64,000 bases of DNA from an uncultured Oleiphilus sp. (lineage in GTDB: Bacteria; Pseudomonadota; Gammaproteobacteria; Pseudomonadales; Oleiphilaceae): NCBI GenBank assembly GCA_913020495.1, contig CAJWBJ010000003.1, positions 1 to 64,000 of the forward strand, in the 5' to 3' direction. The notes under the pieces are model-generated. The model searched no databases. It saw nothing but the letters and a program-made list of their open reading frames with translations, and was not told where the DNA came from. Shown in pieces: positions 1 to 10,381 of the stretch. The number at the start of each line of letters is the position of its first letter. Positions within the stretch are counted from its first letter, which is position 1. Both the position numbers and the translations under genes were made by a program.

Positions 1-299
1 CCAATATTGCCGACAATATTTACACTTACAATCGGTGAAAATTCGAACAAACCTCGCCCCACCTGATTCGCTAAATTTGGGTCAAGGTGAAAGGCGGCTT
101 CAGCAGCGGGTTGCTTCATGGTATTCACAACTTGAAGGATGGTATTCGTAAGTTCGCCGGTTTGCTTTAAATAGTCGACATAAATTTGGATGAAACTAAA
201 AAGCAAACCCAGCCCAAAAGCTAACAGAACAACAAAACGCGTTTGCTTATAAGCAATACGATTCTTATAGGTGATGCTATTAGACTCAACTAACGACAT
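1..299 (-). CDS. Partial membrane sensor-like protein (N-terminus only; runs off window start)
   Basis: Minus-strand ATG at 299 reads MSLVESNSITYKNRIAYKQTRFVVLLAFGLGLLFSFIQIYVDYLKQTGELTNTILQ..., an N-terminal TM followed by a periplasmic-sensor-like segment, open to position 1. Confidence 0.6.
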   Translation of the reverse strand, partial: MSLVESNSITYKNRIAYKQTRFVVLLAFGLGLLFSFIQIYVDYLKQTGELTNTILQVVNTMKQPAAEAAFHLDPNLANQVGRGLFEFSPIVSVNIVGNI

Positions 300-326
300 G
301 ATTCCTTTCCTGTTTTTACCTGCTAT

Positions 327-1070
327 TTACCTATAACGGGCATGTATTCGATCATAAGAACCATCTTTGCGTACGGCTGCAAGGCCTTCATTGAATTTTT
401 GAACGATCTTTTCAATATTTGGCCATTGCTTGCTGAAACAAATATATAAGTTTTTTTCTCTAACCTTTATAAAGCGTAAATCCTTTGATATACCTAAATT
501 CATTGCTTTATATATCGGGCCTTCCAATGGTAAATAAGAATAGTCAATAATGCCCTTTAATAAGTCTCTAAATACTAATCCCACAGTTCTATACTCAGTC
601 ACATTTGCACCAGCTTCGTCCATAGTTTTTGTTGCAGCCCAGCCTAGAACGGTTGCAACTTTTAATTCCTTGGCTGCTTTGAGGTTCGTTGGTACGAAAC
701 CAGCAAAGTCACTTCGAACAAAATACCCCTCAGTTTGACGGCTGATTGGCGCGGAAAATATCAAGTATTCCTCCCTTTCAACTCGATGGCTGCAAGAGAA
801 TATCCCAGCAAAAGAACCAGCTTTTGTTTGTTCAATACCCCGCTTCCATGGAAGAAATTTGACCACTGCAGATGTATTAACGCGTTTAAATGCCTCCTCA
901 ATGACCTCCACATCAAAACCTCGTAAGCCGTTCTGCGGCGTCTGAAATTCATAGGGTGGATAGTCGAGGCTTATCAGTACGACTGTCTCAGCCTGAAGAC
1001 TGGAATAAGACAAGTAAAAGAGTAAAAATTTCAGTACTATTATAGATAATTGACAGGTTCGTCGTGTCAT
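327..1070 (-). CDS. Periplasmic solute-binding protein, SBP_bac_3 family (orphan)
   Basis: Signal peptide; PPYEF...GLRGFDVEVIEEAF, FLPWKRGIEQTKAG, C-terminal FNEGLAAVRKDGSYDRIHARY. Confidence 0.85.
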   Translation of the reverse strand: MTRRTCQLSIIVLKFLLFYLSYSSLQAETVVLISLDYPPYEFQTPQNGLRGFDVEVIEEAFKRVNTSAVVKFLPWKRGIEQTKAGSFAGIFSCSHRVEREEYLIFSAPISRQTEGYFVRSDFAGFVPTNLKAAKELKVATVLGWAATKTMDEAGANVTEYRTVGLVFRDLLKGIIDYSYLPLEGPIYKAMNLGISKDLRFIKVREKNLYICFSKQWPNIEKIVQKFNEGLAAVRKDGSYDRIHARYR

Positions 1071-1105
1071 GTTCCACCTACCGCGTAAAAAATTAGAATA
1101 GTTCG

Positions 1106-1855
1106 TTATCGGTATTTATCATGAATTTTTTGGTAACTTCCATCGGCTTTCAATTTAGCTAAAGCCTCATTAAATTTCATAAGCAATTCTTTGGTATTTG
1201 GCCACTTCTTGCTGAAACACAAGTAGTAGTTCTTTGATTGTAAAGGGTGAAATTTAATTTTTCCTGACACGCCTAACTGGTTAGCAATAAATTCATTGCC
1301 TTCCTTTGCGCTATAGTAAAAGTCTATCCGCTCCCCAATTAGAACGTTAAGGGCGATCTCATCTGTTCTTAATAAGGTATGCTTGACGTTAATATTTTCG
1401 AGTTGTAACTGTGGGGTATAGCCCCTGACTGCACCTATTTTTTTTCCTCGAAATTCTTCAATTGATTCAAAATTAGGGTCAGGGTAATTATTGCGCAGGA
1501 AGTAACCATCAGTACCAACACTGATGACATCGGAATAATACAAGTGGGCATAACGTGACTCATCTCGGGCGCAGGTTAACAGACCCATCGCATTTCCGGC
1601 ATAGACTGTTTCAACGGCACGTTGCCAGGGTAAAAATTCAACTTCAGCCGGGTGACCCATGACTTGGAAAGTTGTTTCAACGACTTCTACATCGAAACCT
1701 TTAAGTCCATTACTTGGTGGGTCAAATTCATAAGGAGGATAGTGTACCGCGAGAATTTTGAGAGGCTGTTCTCCTGCCCATATTAAATGTGACATAAGGC
1801 AGGCGGCAGCTAAGACGATTGTGTGTACTAAAACCGTGTTCGACTTATATGCCAT
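1106..1855 (-). CDS. Periplasmic solute-binding protein, SBP_bac_3 family (paralog of neighbour)
   Basis: Signal peptide; HYPPYEFDPPSNGLKGFDVEVVE, FLPWQRAVETVYAG, FNEALAKLKADGSYQKIHDKYR. Confidence 0.85.
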   Translation of the reverse strand: MAYKSNTVLVHTIVLAAACLMSHLIWAGEQPLKILAVHYPPYEFDPPSNGLKGFDVEVVETTFQVMGHPAEVEFLPWQRAVETVYAGNAMGLLTCARDESRYAHLYYSDVISVGTDGYFLRNNYPDPNFESIEEFRGKKIGAVRGYTPQLQLENINVKHTLLRTDEIALNVLIGERIDFYYSAKEGNEFIANQLGVSGKIKFHPLQSKNYYLCFSKKWPNTKELLMKFNEALAKLKADGSYQKIHDKYR

Positions 1856-2089
1856 ATCCTGCTACCCCTAGGGTTGAAAGACTGGAAACGAAGTTGCTAT
1901 TGTTATTTAAAAATTGCCACGCTTATACATTATAGGACAATTTTACCTGAATGATATTAATCTTAAATATTAGACAAACCAGATTAACAATGACATAAAC
2001 GAATAGACCTAGACAGCTTGTTTTGACACGTAAGGTAGGTAACCAATAACAGGTTTTTGTATCGAATTTTTATGGTAAGGCCGGTAGTA

Positions 2090-3181
2090 TCAATTGTTAA
2101 GCGCTTGGTTCAATTTCTGCCTGTATTGATCGGGAGACAACTGAAACCAGCGCTTAAATGCACGCCGAAAATTGGCACTATCATGGTAATTGAGCAAAGC
2201 GGCAATGGCTTCCACCGACATCAGACTATCACGTAAATAACTGCTTGCTTGCTGCGATAAAATTTCATCCCTAATACGTCTAAAGCCTGTTCCTTCATGC
2301 TGAAGCCTGCGTGCTAATGTACGCTTACTGATAAATAATGTGGCGGCAGCCTCTTCTTCACTCAAAACTCCTGGTGGGTGGGATAGCATCATTTTTTGAA
2401 TTTGGTATTTACATGTTCCTTTATTAGAATTCAGTTGCGCCAGCATCATTTCACATTGATACATGGCCAATAAATAGTTCTCATGATTAGCTGAAACATT
2501 AGGCACTTGGCATAAATGCATCGGTATTTTCACCGAGATGAGTGGCGCAGAAAATTCGACTTGGCCAGGCAGGTAGTCAGCATAACGTTTGCTATAACTG
2601 GGCTCAGCATGAGTGAAACTTGTTATAGCCTCATCTAACGGACATCCTACAATATGCTCTGCGAATTCAAATAAGGTCATTGCAGAAGCCTCGGCTAAGC
2701 AACGCCGTATATCTGCACTGACCTCTAAATCGATATAATAATTACACTCCAACCATTCTTGGTTAGTTATCAATTCCAGTCGAGCAAAATTCATACGCGT
2801 AGGCATATAGGTTTGAAATGCTTTTAACGCCATTAGTAAGTTAGGGCTACTGTTAGCCAAAAAACCCATTGCGCCATGAGTAGCTGGCGTCAATTGATGG
2901 CCTAATTGCAAACCAAATGCTTCATCATTCGATAAGCGCAGAGCGTTGTACAGTATCTGAATTTGCTGCTGAGAAGTCAGAAGCATGTCTTCCTGCATAA
3001 ACTGTTCAATTGTAAGTTGGGTCAAAGCCAGTAACGCGGGTAATTCGCGAACTTGTAAGGCCAAAACGCGGGCTATCAGCCGAGAGTAATTAGAAGGAAT
3101 ACAAGCAATATTGGAAACAATTGTTTGTGCCTTTTCAGCATGATTTATCACATCACCAACCTTCGAAATATACGATTTCAA
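2090..3181 (-). CDS. AraC family transcriptional regulator (arabinose-binding-like N-terminus)
   Basis: C-terminal AraC HTH: AAATLFISKRTLARRLQHEGTGFRRIRDEIL...SVEAIAALLNYHDSANFRRAFKRWFQLSPDQYR; divergent to P450 module. Confidence 0.9.
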   Translation of the reverse strand: MKSYISKVGDVINHAEKAQTIVSNIACIPSNYSRLIARVLALQVRELPALLALTQLTIEQFMQEDMLLTSQQQIQILYNALRLSNDEAFGLQLGHQLTPATHGAMGFLANSSPNLLMALKAFQTYMPTRMNFARLELITNQEWLECNYYIDLEVSADIRRCLAEASAMTLFEFAEHIVGCPLDEAITSFTHAEPSYSKRYADYLPGQVEFSAPLISVKIPMHLCQVPNVSANHENYLLAMYQCEMMLAQLNSNKGTCKYQIQKMMLSHPPGVLSEEEAAATLFISKRTLARRLQHEGTGFRRIRDEILSQQASSYLRDSLMSVEAIAALLNYHDSANFRRAFKRWFQLSPDQYRQKLNQALNN

Positions 3182-3377
3182 TACCTGTCCCTAAAGGCAA
3201 ACCATTACACAGTGTCTTTTAATGACCCTGCATTGTCAAGAAATGACCTCCTACCAAATGATGCAAGCCCGTAATCTAAGCTAAATCATTTGCAAACAAG
3301 CGATCTGCTGTAATTTTTCATTGTAGCGGCATCGCTTTTAGCAAGCGCTTAGCCAATACAATTTAATCGAGAACTTT

Positions 3378-3698
3378 ATGGGCAACATTACTTTTATAGA
3401 ACACAACGGCAACCAGCATTCAGTTGACATTGAAGCAGGGAAATCTCTTATGCAAATAGCCATGGACAATGGTATTCCCGGTGTTGATGCCGATTGCGGT
3501 GGCGAATGCGCTTGTGGGACTTGCCATGTAATTATTGATGATAACTGGATAGAAACGACTGGCAATGTGACAGAAGATGAAACGCTCATGCTGGATATGA
3601 CACCAGAAAAAGCCAACACATCCCGTCTGTCTTGCCAAATACCAACCTCTGAGGCCATGAACGGAATGGTTGTGCGGCTACCCGAATTTCAAATGTAA
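3378..3698 (+). CDS. 2Fe-2S ferredoxin (adrenodoxin/putidaredoxin type)
   Basis: DADCGGECACGTCHV cysteine motif plus distal SRLSCQIP. Confidence 0.93.
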   Translation: MGNITFIEHNGNQHSVDIEAGKSLMQIAMDNGIPGVDADCGGECACGTCHVIIDDNWIETTGNVTEDETLMLDMTPEKANTSRLSCQIPTSEAMNGMVVRLPEFQM

Positions 3699-3778
3699 GC
3701 CCTGATAATTCAATTTGGCTTTCAATTTACTTGGTCGAGAATAATTACAAAAACGCCTTTATATGTTGAGAATGTGAC

Positions 3779-5164
3779 ATGAATATTTTATCCCCGGTTA
3801 TCGAGAAAAGTGCTGCGTTAGTTCCTATCCACTTACAAATTAAAGGCGCTCATATCTTCCAGAAGATCAAACAAGGTATCGTAAAAGGCACACCGGTTCC
3901 CGAATTTTACGAGCGCCCTTTACCGGATGTAGAAACACTTGCATTGGAAGATATTGACGTTAGCAATCCATTTCTTTTTCGACAAAATCGCTGGCAATCC
4001 TACTTTAAGCGCCTGCGGGACGAGTGTCCGGTGCACTATCAGAAAAACAGCCCCTTCGGCCCATTCTGGTCGGTGACACGGTACGAAGACATCATGTTTG
4101 TGGATAAACATCATGACCTCTTTTCAGCCGAACCGATCATTTCTATAGGGGGTCAGCCAGAAGGACTCGCTATTGAAACCTTCATTGCTATGGACCCGCC
4201 AAAGCACGACCTACAAAGACAAGCGGTACAAGACGTGGTTGCGCCAAAAAACCTAAAGGAAATGGAAGCGCTTATTCGTTGCCGTGCTGAAGACGTATTA
4301 GACAATCTGCCTATTGGCGAGCCCTTTGACTGGGTTCAAGACGTATCGATTGAATTGACATCCAGAATGCTGGCGACCCTATTCGACTTCCCTTACGAAG
4401 AACGACACAAGCTTGCTTATTGGTCAGATGTGGCCGCGAGCAGCCCTGAAGCTACCGGTGGAACCGGGTCCATGAACGAAGCCTTTACTGTGGCAGCAGA
4501 AGTTGCAAAACGTTTCTCTCAACTCTGGCGCGAAAAAGAAGCTAAAAAAGCGGCAGGTGAAGAACTTGGATTCGACCTAATTAGCCTTTTACTTTCCAAT
4601 GAAAACACCCAGGACTTGATCGATAGGCCTATGGAATTTTTAGGTAATATTGTCTTGTTATTAGTAGGGGGAAATGACACCACTCGTAACTCAATGACGA
4701 GTGGTGTCCATGCATTAAACCAGTTCCCAGACGAGTTTGTAAAACTCAAAAATGACCCAAGTTTGATCCCTAACATGGTGTCTGAAATTATTCGCTGGCA
4801 AACACCGCTGGCATATATGCGCAGAGTAGCCAAAGAAGATGTAGAGCTAAACGGACAAACAATTAAAAAAGGCGACAAAGTGGTCATGTGGTATGTGTCC
4901 GGTAATCGCGACGAGCGCGCCATTGATCAACCAGACCAGTTCATGGTTGACCGGAAAAATGCCAGAAAGCATCTCTCCTTCGGTTTTGGTGTTCACCGTT
5001 GTATGGGTAACCGCTTGGCAGAAATGCAACTACGCATACTTTGGGAAGAGTTATTAAAACGTTTTGATAACATTGAAGTGATCGACGACCCAAAATACGT
5101 ACAATCAAATTTCGTGAAGGGTTATACCCAGCTGATGGTCAAGCTTACGGCGAGAACATCATGA
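3779..5164 (+). CDS. Cytochrome P450, CYP153-like (alkane/fatty-acid terminal hydroxylase candidate)
   Basis: I-helix GGNDTTRNSM, ExxR (EIIR), haem loop HLSFGFGVHRCMGNRLAEMQ; CYP153-like N-terminal region. Confidence 0.9.
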   Translation: MNILSPVIEKSAALVPIHLQIKGAHIFQKIKQGIVKGTPVPEFYERPLPDVETLALEDIDVSNPFLFRQNRWQSYFKRLRDECPVHYQKNSPFGPFWSVTRYEDIMFVDKHHDLFSAEPIISIGGQPEGLAIETFIAMDPPKHDLQRQAVQDVVAPKNLKEMEALIRCRAEDVLDNLPIGEPFDWVQDVSIELTSRMLATLFDFPYEERHKLAYWSDVAASSPEATGGTGSMNEAFTVAAEVAKRFSQLWREKEAKKAAGEELGFDLISLLLSNENTQDLIDRPMEFLGNIVLLLVGGNDTTRNSMTSGVHALNQFPDEFVKLKNDPSLIPNMVSEIIRWQTPLAYMRRVAKEDVELNGQTIKKGDKVVMWYVSGNRDERAIDQPDQFMVDRKNARKHLSFGFGVHRCMGNRLAEMQLRILWEELLKRFDNIEVIDDPKYVQSNFVKGYTQLMVKLTARTS

Positions 5165-6375
5165 CAAAAAGATGCATTATTATTGGCGCCAGCCATGCTG
5201 CAGCGCAGTTAAGCTCAAGCTTGCGACAAGAAGGCTGGGATGGTGAAATTTTAATGATCGGCGATGAACCCTATCTTCCCTACCATCGCCCGCCTCTTTC
5301 CAAAACTTTTTTAGCTGGAAAAAAAACAGCTGATGATTTGGCTATTCGCCCTGCGGCATTCTATGAAAAAAATGATATTCAATTTCGCCAAGGCCGTGTT
5401 ACAGGGATCAACAGAAGCCAGCAAACCCTTACACTAAGTGATGGCGAAACGTTGAACTATGACAAGCTCGCGCTTTGCATGGGCTCACGTGTCAGAAAAC
5501 TCGCACTACCCGGCAGTGAACTGAAAGGCGTACATTACTTGCGCGACATCGCCGACGTGGAAGGCATTAAAAACAACCTAGAAAAAGATCAACACGCGGT
5601 GATTATTGGCGGCGGCTATATTGGCCTAGAAACTGCTGCTGCTCTCAGAAAGCTGGGTATGCAGGTGGTGGTGCTAGAGATGGCAGAAAGAATTTTACAA
5701 CGCGTCACTGCACCGGAACTGTCTGAGTTTTATACACGTATTCACACCGAAGAAGGTGTAGAGATTCATACTGGAATATCTGTATCCCGTATTGCTGGAA
5801 AAAAACATACGGAAAAAGTTATCTGCGCTGACGGTACAGAATTCCCAGCAGATTTAGTCATTGTGGGCGTGGGTATTTTACCTAATACTGAGTTAGCCGA
5901 TAAAGCCGGTATTGACGTGGAAAATGGCATAATCGTAGACGAATTCTGCCGTACCAACGACCCCAATATCGTAGCCGCCGGTGACTGTACGAATCACTTC
6001 AACAAAATCTTCAATCGTCGTATTCGTTTAGAATCAGTGCCGAACGCCAGCGAACAGGGAAAATCAGCGGCAGCATCAATATGTGACGCCAGCAAAGAGT
6101 ACAAGAATCTACCCTGGTTTTGGTCTGACCAATACGATCTAAAATTACAAATTGCCGGCCTGAGCCAAGGTTATGATCAAGTCATTATTCGTGGCGACAA
6201 GCTCACAAGCAGAAGCTTCGCAGCATTTTACTTCAAAGACAAAAAACTGATTTCAGCCGACTGTGTTAATCGCCCCCAAGAGTTCATGTTGAGTAAAAAA
6301 ATAATTGCTGGAAATCTTGATATCAACCCAGACCGACTTGCCGATGATTCCATAGCCGTCAAAGCGTTGCTATAA
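5161..6375 (+). CDS. NAD(P)/FAD-dependent ferredoxin reductase
   Basis: Two dinucleotide-binding motifs (IIIGASHAA; VIIGGGYIGLETAAAL), GDCTNH FAD motif; 4-bp overlap with P450. Confidence 0.93.
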   Translation: MTKRCIIIGASHAAAQLSSSLRQEGWDGEILMIGDEPYLPYHRPPLSKTFLAGKKTADDLAIRPAAFYEKNDIQFRQGRVTGINRSQQTLTLSDGETLNYDKLALCMGSRVRKLALPGSELKGVHYLRDIADVEGIKNNLEKDQHAVIIGGGYIGLETAAALRKLGMQVVVLEMAERILQRVTAPELSEFYTRIHTEEGVEIHTGISVSRIAGKKHTEKVICADGTEFPADLVIVGVGILPNTELADKAGIDVENGIIVDEFCRTNDPNIVAAGDCTNHFNKIFNRRIRLESVPNASEQGKSAAASICDASKEYKNLPWFWSDQYDLKLQIAGLSQGYDQVIIRGDKLTSRSFAAFYFKDKKLISADCVNRPQEFMLSKKIIAGNLDINPDRLADDSIAVKALL

Positions 6376-6591
6376 ATTTTCTTGGCCAAACTAAAGTTTA
6401 TTTGTCGGGCATTCGGAGAATCAGTGCAAATATACAGATAACGAACTCTTTAAGTCTAATCGCTATAGATTAACTGTATTAAAGATTGATGATATGCCCT
6501 CCATACAACTCCTTTGACCTAGCTCAATCTGGTACATGAAAGACAATGGTATGCTGCGGTATAGCACATCCATTCATCATCAAAAAATCTA

Positions 6592-7197
6592 ATGAGGCTT
6601 AGGATAATGAAGAAAGTACTGCTTATTTGTATTAGCTGTTGGTCTATGTTTCTCTTTGCATCAGAAGAGCCCTTAATTGAGCTCTCATCATCAGAAGAAA
6701 AAGTATTAAGTGATATTGGCCATAAAGCGGCAGGCATGGTGTCTAAACGCTTAATGAATACCATGTTAGGCGATATTAAGTCTGTAGGGCTTGCAGAGGC
6801 TGCGCGTGGTTGGAGTAAGTCTGTCGCCCTCATTAATGATACGGCTGATTCTTTTAACCTTGGAATGAAAATTAAACGACCGACCTATCAATACCGGAAC
6901 CCGATTAATAAACCAGATCATCTTGATCAAGTCGCTCTAGATTTTTTCTTGAGTAGCGAATCAGACGATGCAAGCTCTTTCTCGCGTAAAGTAAAAGGGG
7001 AAGACGGCTATCGTTATTTGTACTATCAACCCATGTATGTCACGAAAAAATGCCTGTTATGTCACAGTGTCAATATGGCCGATGATGTGAAAGCAGTACT
7101 TGAAGAAAAGTACCCAAATGATCTTTCCAGAGATTTGAAACTTGCAGAATTACGAGCACTGATACGCGTAGAGCTTCCAGAATCAGCGATCAAATAA
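6592..7197 (+). CDS. Exported DUF3365/Tll0287-like haem-domain protein (internal start MKKVLL at 6607 likely)
   Basis: Signal peptide; single CxxCH (KKCLLCHSVN); YRNPINKPD and YLYYQPMYV motifs. Confidence 0.75.
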   Translation: MRLRIMKKVLLICISCWSMFLFASEEPLIELSSSEEKVLSDIGHKAAGMVSKRLMNTMLGDIKSVGLAEAARGWSKSVALINDTADSFNLGMKIKRPTYQYRNPINKPDHLDQVALDFFLSSESDDASSFSRKVKGEDGYRYLYYQPMYVTKKCLLCHSVNMADDVKAVLEEKYPNDLSRDLKLAELRALIRVELPESAIK

Positions 7198-7210
7198 ATG
7201 TAGCATTGAG

Positions 7211-7242
7211 CCTTATAATCGCAAGGCATTGCGATTATAAGG
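7211..7242. terminator. Perfect 14-bp stem hairpin between convergent genes, possible bidirectional terminator
   Basis: CCTTATAATCGCAA-GGCA-TTGCGATTATAAGG. Confidence 0.55.
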
Positions 7243-7302
7243 TTGTTACGCATTTGCCAAAAAATATCAAAAAAAGAGAATAAGCCTATTTGATCTAGAT
7301 GC

Positions 7303-9399
7303 TTAAAAAAGTTCCACCGTATCATCGTCAAAACTGTCTCCTAAATCTGGCAATTCATTTTCCTCTTTTTCCAACAAGAATTTACCGTATTCTTTGTCAA
7401 ACACTTTTATATGCTTATTCAACCACTTTGTTAGAAATACCATCAAATCATCGAGAATGGCTACACCTTCAGCTTCAAACTGTTGTTTAAACGCCATGAC
7501 CTGTTGTACCAGCTTATTGTGTTTCTCCTTGTGCATAACAAAGCCGTCATAACCACTTCGTTCCAGAAGATCTTCTTCAAAAGAAAAGTGAAATGCGGTG
7601 TAGTCGATCAAGCCTTGCAAAACTCGATGTACAAATATTTCATCCAGTTTAAGTTCGTAAATCATATTAAGCTCATTGACCAGATCGACCAAAATTTTAT
7701 GCTGACGATCAATCTCTGGCAAACCAACACTATACGAGTCATCCCAATGAATAAGCAGATGATTGTCCCGGTTTATAATACAGTCACGCACTTTCTCTTC
7801 ATCGATGATAAAACGATTGATATAAGAGAGTGATTCATATGAAAGCGCATTGATGATTAATGCGTCTTCCACCGTACTCTCAGCGACAGAAGAAGCCTGA
7901 CTAGCGGCATTGGTCATGTTCACAACATCGTTATCGAGCACCTGAGCCATAGTGTTTTGTTTTTCCGCAGAGATTGCCAGCTGGGTGTTCATATTACTAA
8001 TGGAAGAAGTTTGTTTTGTGATCTTACTGAACACGTCTTCGACACTCAGGGCTTGCTCTATACAATGTTTCAGCTGTTGCTCACTTGAGTTCACAGCGTC
8101 AACAGCCATATCACTGGCCGCCCCAAAATCATCAATTGTCGTTTGAATATCCAAGGTTGCGTGGTGAGTTCGTTGCGCCAGACTTCTCACCTCATCCGCC
8201 ACCACGGCAAACCCGCGGCCTTGCTCACCCGCTCTGGCAGCTTCGATAGCAGCATTTAACGCTAGCAAATTGGTCTGTTCTGAAATTTCCCGAATCATAA
8301 TCAGGATACGGTTGATATTTTGGTTGCCCTCACCGAGTTTATTTATAATCGCAGCGACTTTTGCTAGTTCGCCTTCTAACAAGTTAATTGATACGACCAC
8401 GGCCTCAACCGTGCTCTGACCATCTTTTGTGGCAACATCAACCTGTTGAGCAGATGTCGCAACATTTCCAATCGTACTGGAAACATCCTTAACTAACTCT
8501 GACAGTTCAGAAATTGACTGACCCGTCGCCTTACTATCATTCATCTGGCTGCTAACTGCGCTTTCTGTCACTAGACTTGATTCTCGCAAACGACTTGAGA
8601 TAACCGTCAGTTGCTTACTTGTCTGAATGACAGATATCACCAACTGACTCACACCAAGTGAAATTTCCTTCATTGCATTGGCTAATTTCCCCATCTCGTC
8701 ACTTGAACTTTGTGGTGAGACCTCGGTCAGATTTCCTATTGATATTTGCCCGGATAATTTAAGCAGTGCATTAATTTTGTTATTAAGCGGGATATAAATA
8801 AAAGCGGTAATAATTAAGCAAAAAACCAACACGATGATCGTGATCAGTACAAAATAGACCGTTGATAAATCAATACTCTCAGAGATTTGATGATTAGATT
8901 TATCAGTCAGTTCTTTATACTGATGGTCAAGAATTTCAAACGCTTTGAATGCAGGTGCGTCATCAACTTTCACAAGGTTATCTATGTGCTGAGGCGCTAT
9001 TCCATCCATATACATGTCACGAACAATTTCAATTTTCTCAACATATTTAGTAATGACTTCGGCAATCGCGTCTAGCGCTTGTTGTTCATCCGCGTCCAGA
9101 TTTTTCAGCTGTGTGTATTCTTCAATTAGTTGCATGACTTCTTGGGAATCATTTTTCTGACGAGCATAGTATTTTTCGGTGCCACGCAATACATAGTTTT
9201 TAAAATCGTGAATGCTGCCGCCGTAACCCATTGATGATTTTATGCCCATCAATAATTGTTGCCGTTTTACGACCTCGTTCTGGTACTGAACAAACTCATT
9301 ATTCAGTGAATTTGATGAGTGAAGAAACACATATAGAATAATTCCAAAAGCGGCTAACAGAGAGCAGATGAAGAGGGCGAATTTCTGTTTTATGGTCAT
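7303..9399 (-). CDS. Methyl-accepting chemotaxis protein with C-terminal bacteriohemerythrin domain
   Basis: TM-periplasmic-TM-HAMP; MCP hairpin tip [42 protein letters not shown]-term [28 protein letters not shown]...[24 protein letters not shown]...[13 protein letters not shown]. Confidence 0.93.
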   Translation of the reverse strand: MTIKQKFALFICSLLAAFGIILYVFLHSSNSLNNEFVQYQNEVVKRQQLLMGIKSSMGYGGSIHDFKNYVLRGTEKYYARQKNDSQEVMQLIEEYTQLKNLDADEQQALDAIAEVITKYVEKIEIVRDMYMDGIAPQHIDNLVKVDDAPAFKAFEILDHQYKELTDKSNHQISESIDLSTVYFVLITIIVLVFCLIITAFIYIPLNNKINALLKLSGQISIGNLTEVSPQSSSDEMGKLANAMKEISLGVSQLVISVIQTSKQLTVISSRLRESSLVTESAVSSQMNDSKATGQSISELSELVKDVSSTIGNVATSAQQVDVATKDGQSTVEAVVVSINLLEGELAKVAAIINKLGEGNQNINRILIMIREISEQTNLLALNAAIEAARAGEQGRGFAVVADEVRSLAQRTHHATLDIQTTIDDFGAASDMAVDAVNSSEQQLKHCIEQALSVEDVFSKITKQTSSISNMNTQLAISAEKQNTMAQVLDNDVVNMTNAASQASSVAESTVEDALIINALSYESLSYINRFIIDEEKVRDCIINRDNHLLIHWDDSYSVGLPEIDRQHKILVDLVNELNMIYELKLDEIFVHRVLQGLIDYTAFHFSFEEDLLERSGYDGFVMHKEKHNKLVQQVMAFKQQFEAEGVAILDDLMVFLTKWLNKHIKVFDKEYGKFLLEKEENELPDLGDSFDDDTVELF

Positions 9400-9628
9400 T
9401 AAGAAGAAAGCCTAGAAAGTCATTGATTCAGTTTTGTATTCAACTATTGTTAGCGCCAGTTATTATTGCCTGTAAACTGTGGTTTCAACAAAGTGAAACT
9501 TACAATAGATCTTAGTCTATGACTGACATATTTGAAATGACGGCCACCAAAAACGCAACAAGTAATGAAGCCAGAACAGGATGAATAAATACTGCACCTA
9601 TCAAACCTGCCCCTTTCATTAAAATGTG

Positions 9629-10279
9629 TCAGTGTGATTCTTTAATGAAGCTCATTTCCTTAGACAAATTATAGGTATTTTCTTCAACCCGTTTTCGAAG
9701 TTTTGTTAAGCTGCCAAGTGGCTGATCTACCACAAAACTGTTGGCGAGCCATGAAGGTAAATCCCCACTTGGGTCGGCATGTGTTTCATACTCAACATAT
9801 ATCATGCCGTTTTGCTTAGGTGTAAAACGCCAAAAACCCGTTAATTTGGTGACGGGTACGCAGTCTTCGTCAGACTTTGAAAACTGCGTGCTTGCTTCAA
9901 ACTTCATCGTAACACTAAGTGTTTCTGGGTCTTGATCTATTTTAGAGTGCAGCACGTAGTCTCTGTCACTAACAGGCCAAGGCGCAGAAGTTCGCTGATA
10001 AATATAAAAATCACGATCTGACACCTTCTGTATTAACTCACTTTCTGAGCAATCTTGAAGCCAGTGTTTCATTTGCTCTATATCAGTATGGTGTGCAACT
10101 AGATTTCGCAATGTCGTTTTAACCAATACCTCACCTCTAAATGCTTTAAAAGACGAGCCCTCAATCTCTTGGGTATAAATTTTTATTCCCTCCTCCTCCA
10201 GCTCCATTTCCCATGCTGGTACTTGAGTGATTGATAGGACAAAAAGAAATAAGCTGAGTAGTGTTGTTTTCATAATCAA
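9629..10279 (-). CDS. START domain-containing exported protein
   Basis: Signal peptide; GSSFKAFRGEVLVKTTL, RTSAPWPVSDRDYV, SLTKLRKRVE. Confidence 0.8.
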   Translation of the reverse strand: MIMKTTLLSLFLFVLSITQVPAWEMELEEEGIKIYTQEIEGSSFKAFRGEVLVKTTLRNLVAHHTDIEQMKHWLQDCSESELIQKVSDRDFYIYQRTSAPWPVSDRDYVLHSKIDQDPETLSVTMKFEASTQFSKSDEDCVPVTKLTGFWRFTPKQNGMIYVEYETHADPSGDLPSWLANSFVVDQPLGSLTKLRKRVEENTYNLSKEMSFIKESH

Positions 10280-10381
10280 ATCCAGAGCGGGTAAAGTTAT
10301 TTTTATAGCTACCTAAATGATATAGTTTAACCCCGGTTAATCTTTGATCCAGATCATTAGACTTCTTAAAAAGTCAGTTTT

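Noticed and set aside
3338-3658. Minus-strand ORFs over the ferredoxin and P450 (3338-3658, 3420-3638, 4519-4923)
   Set aside because: Antisense to clearly conserved proteins; sequences have no recognisable family.
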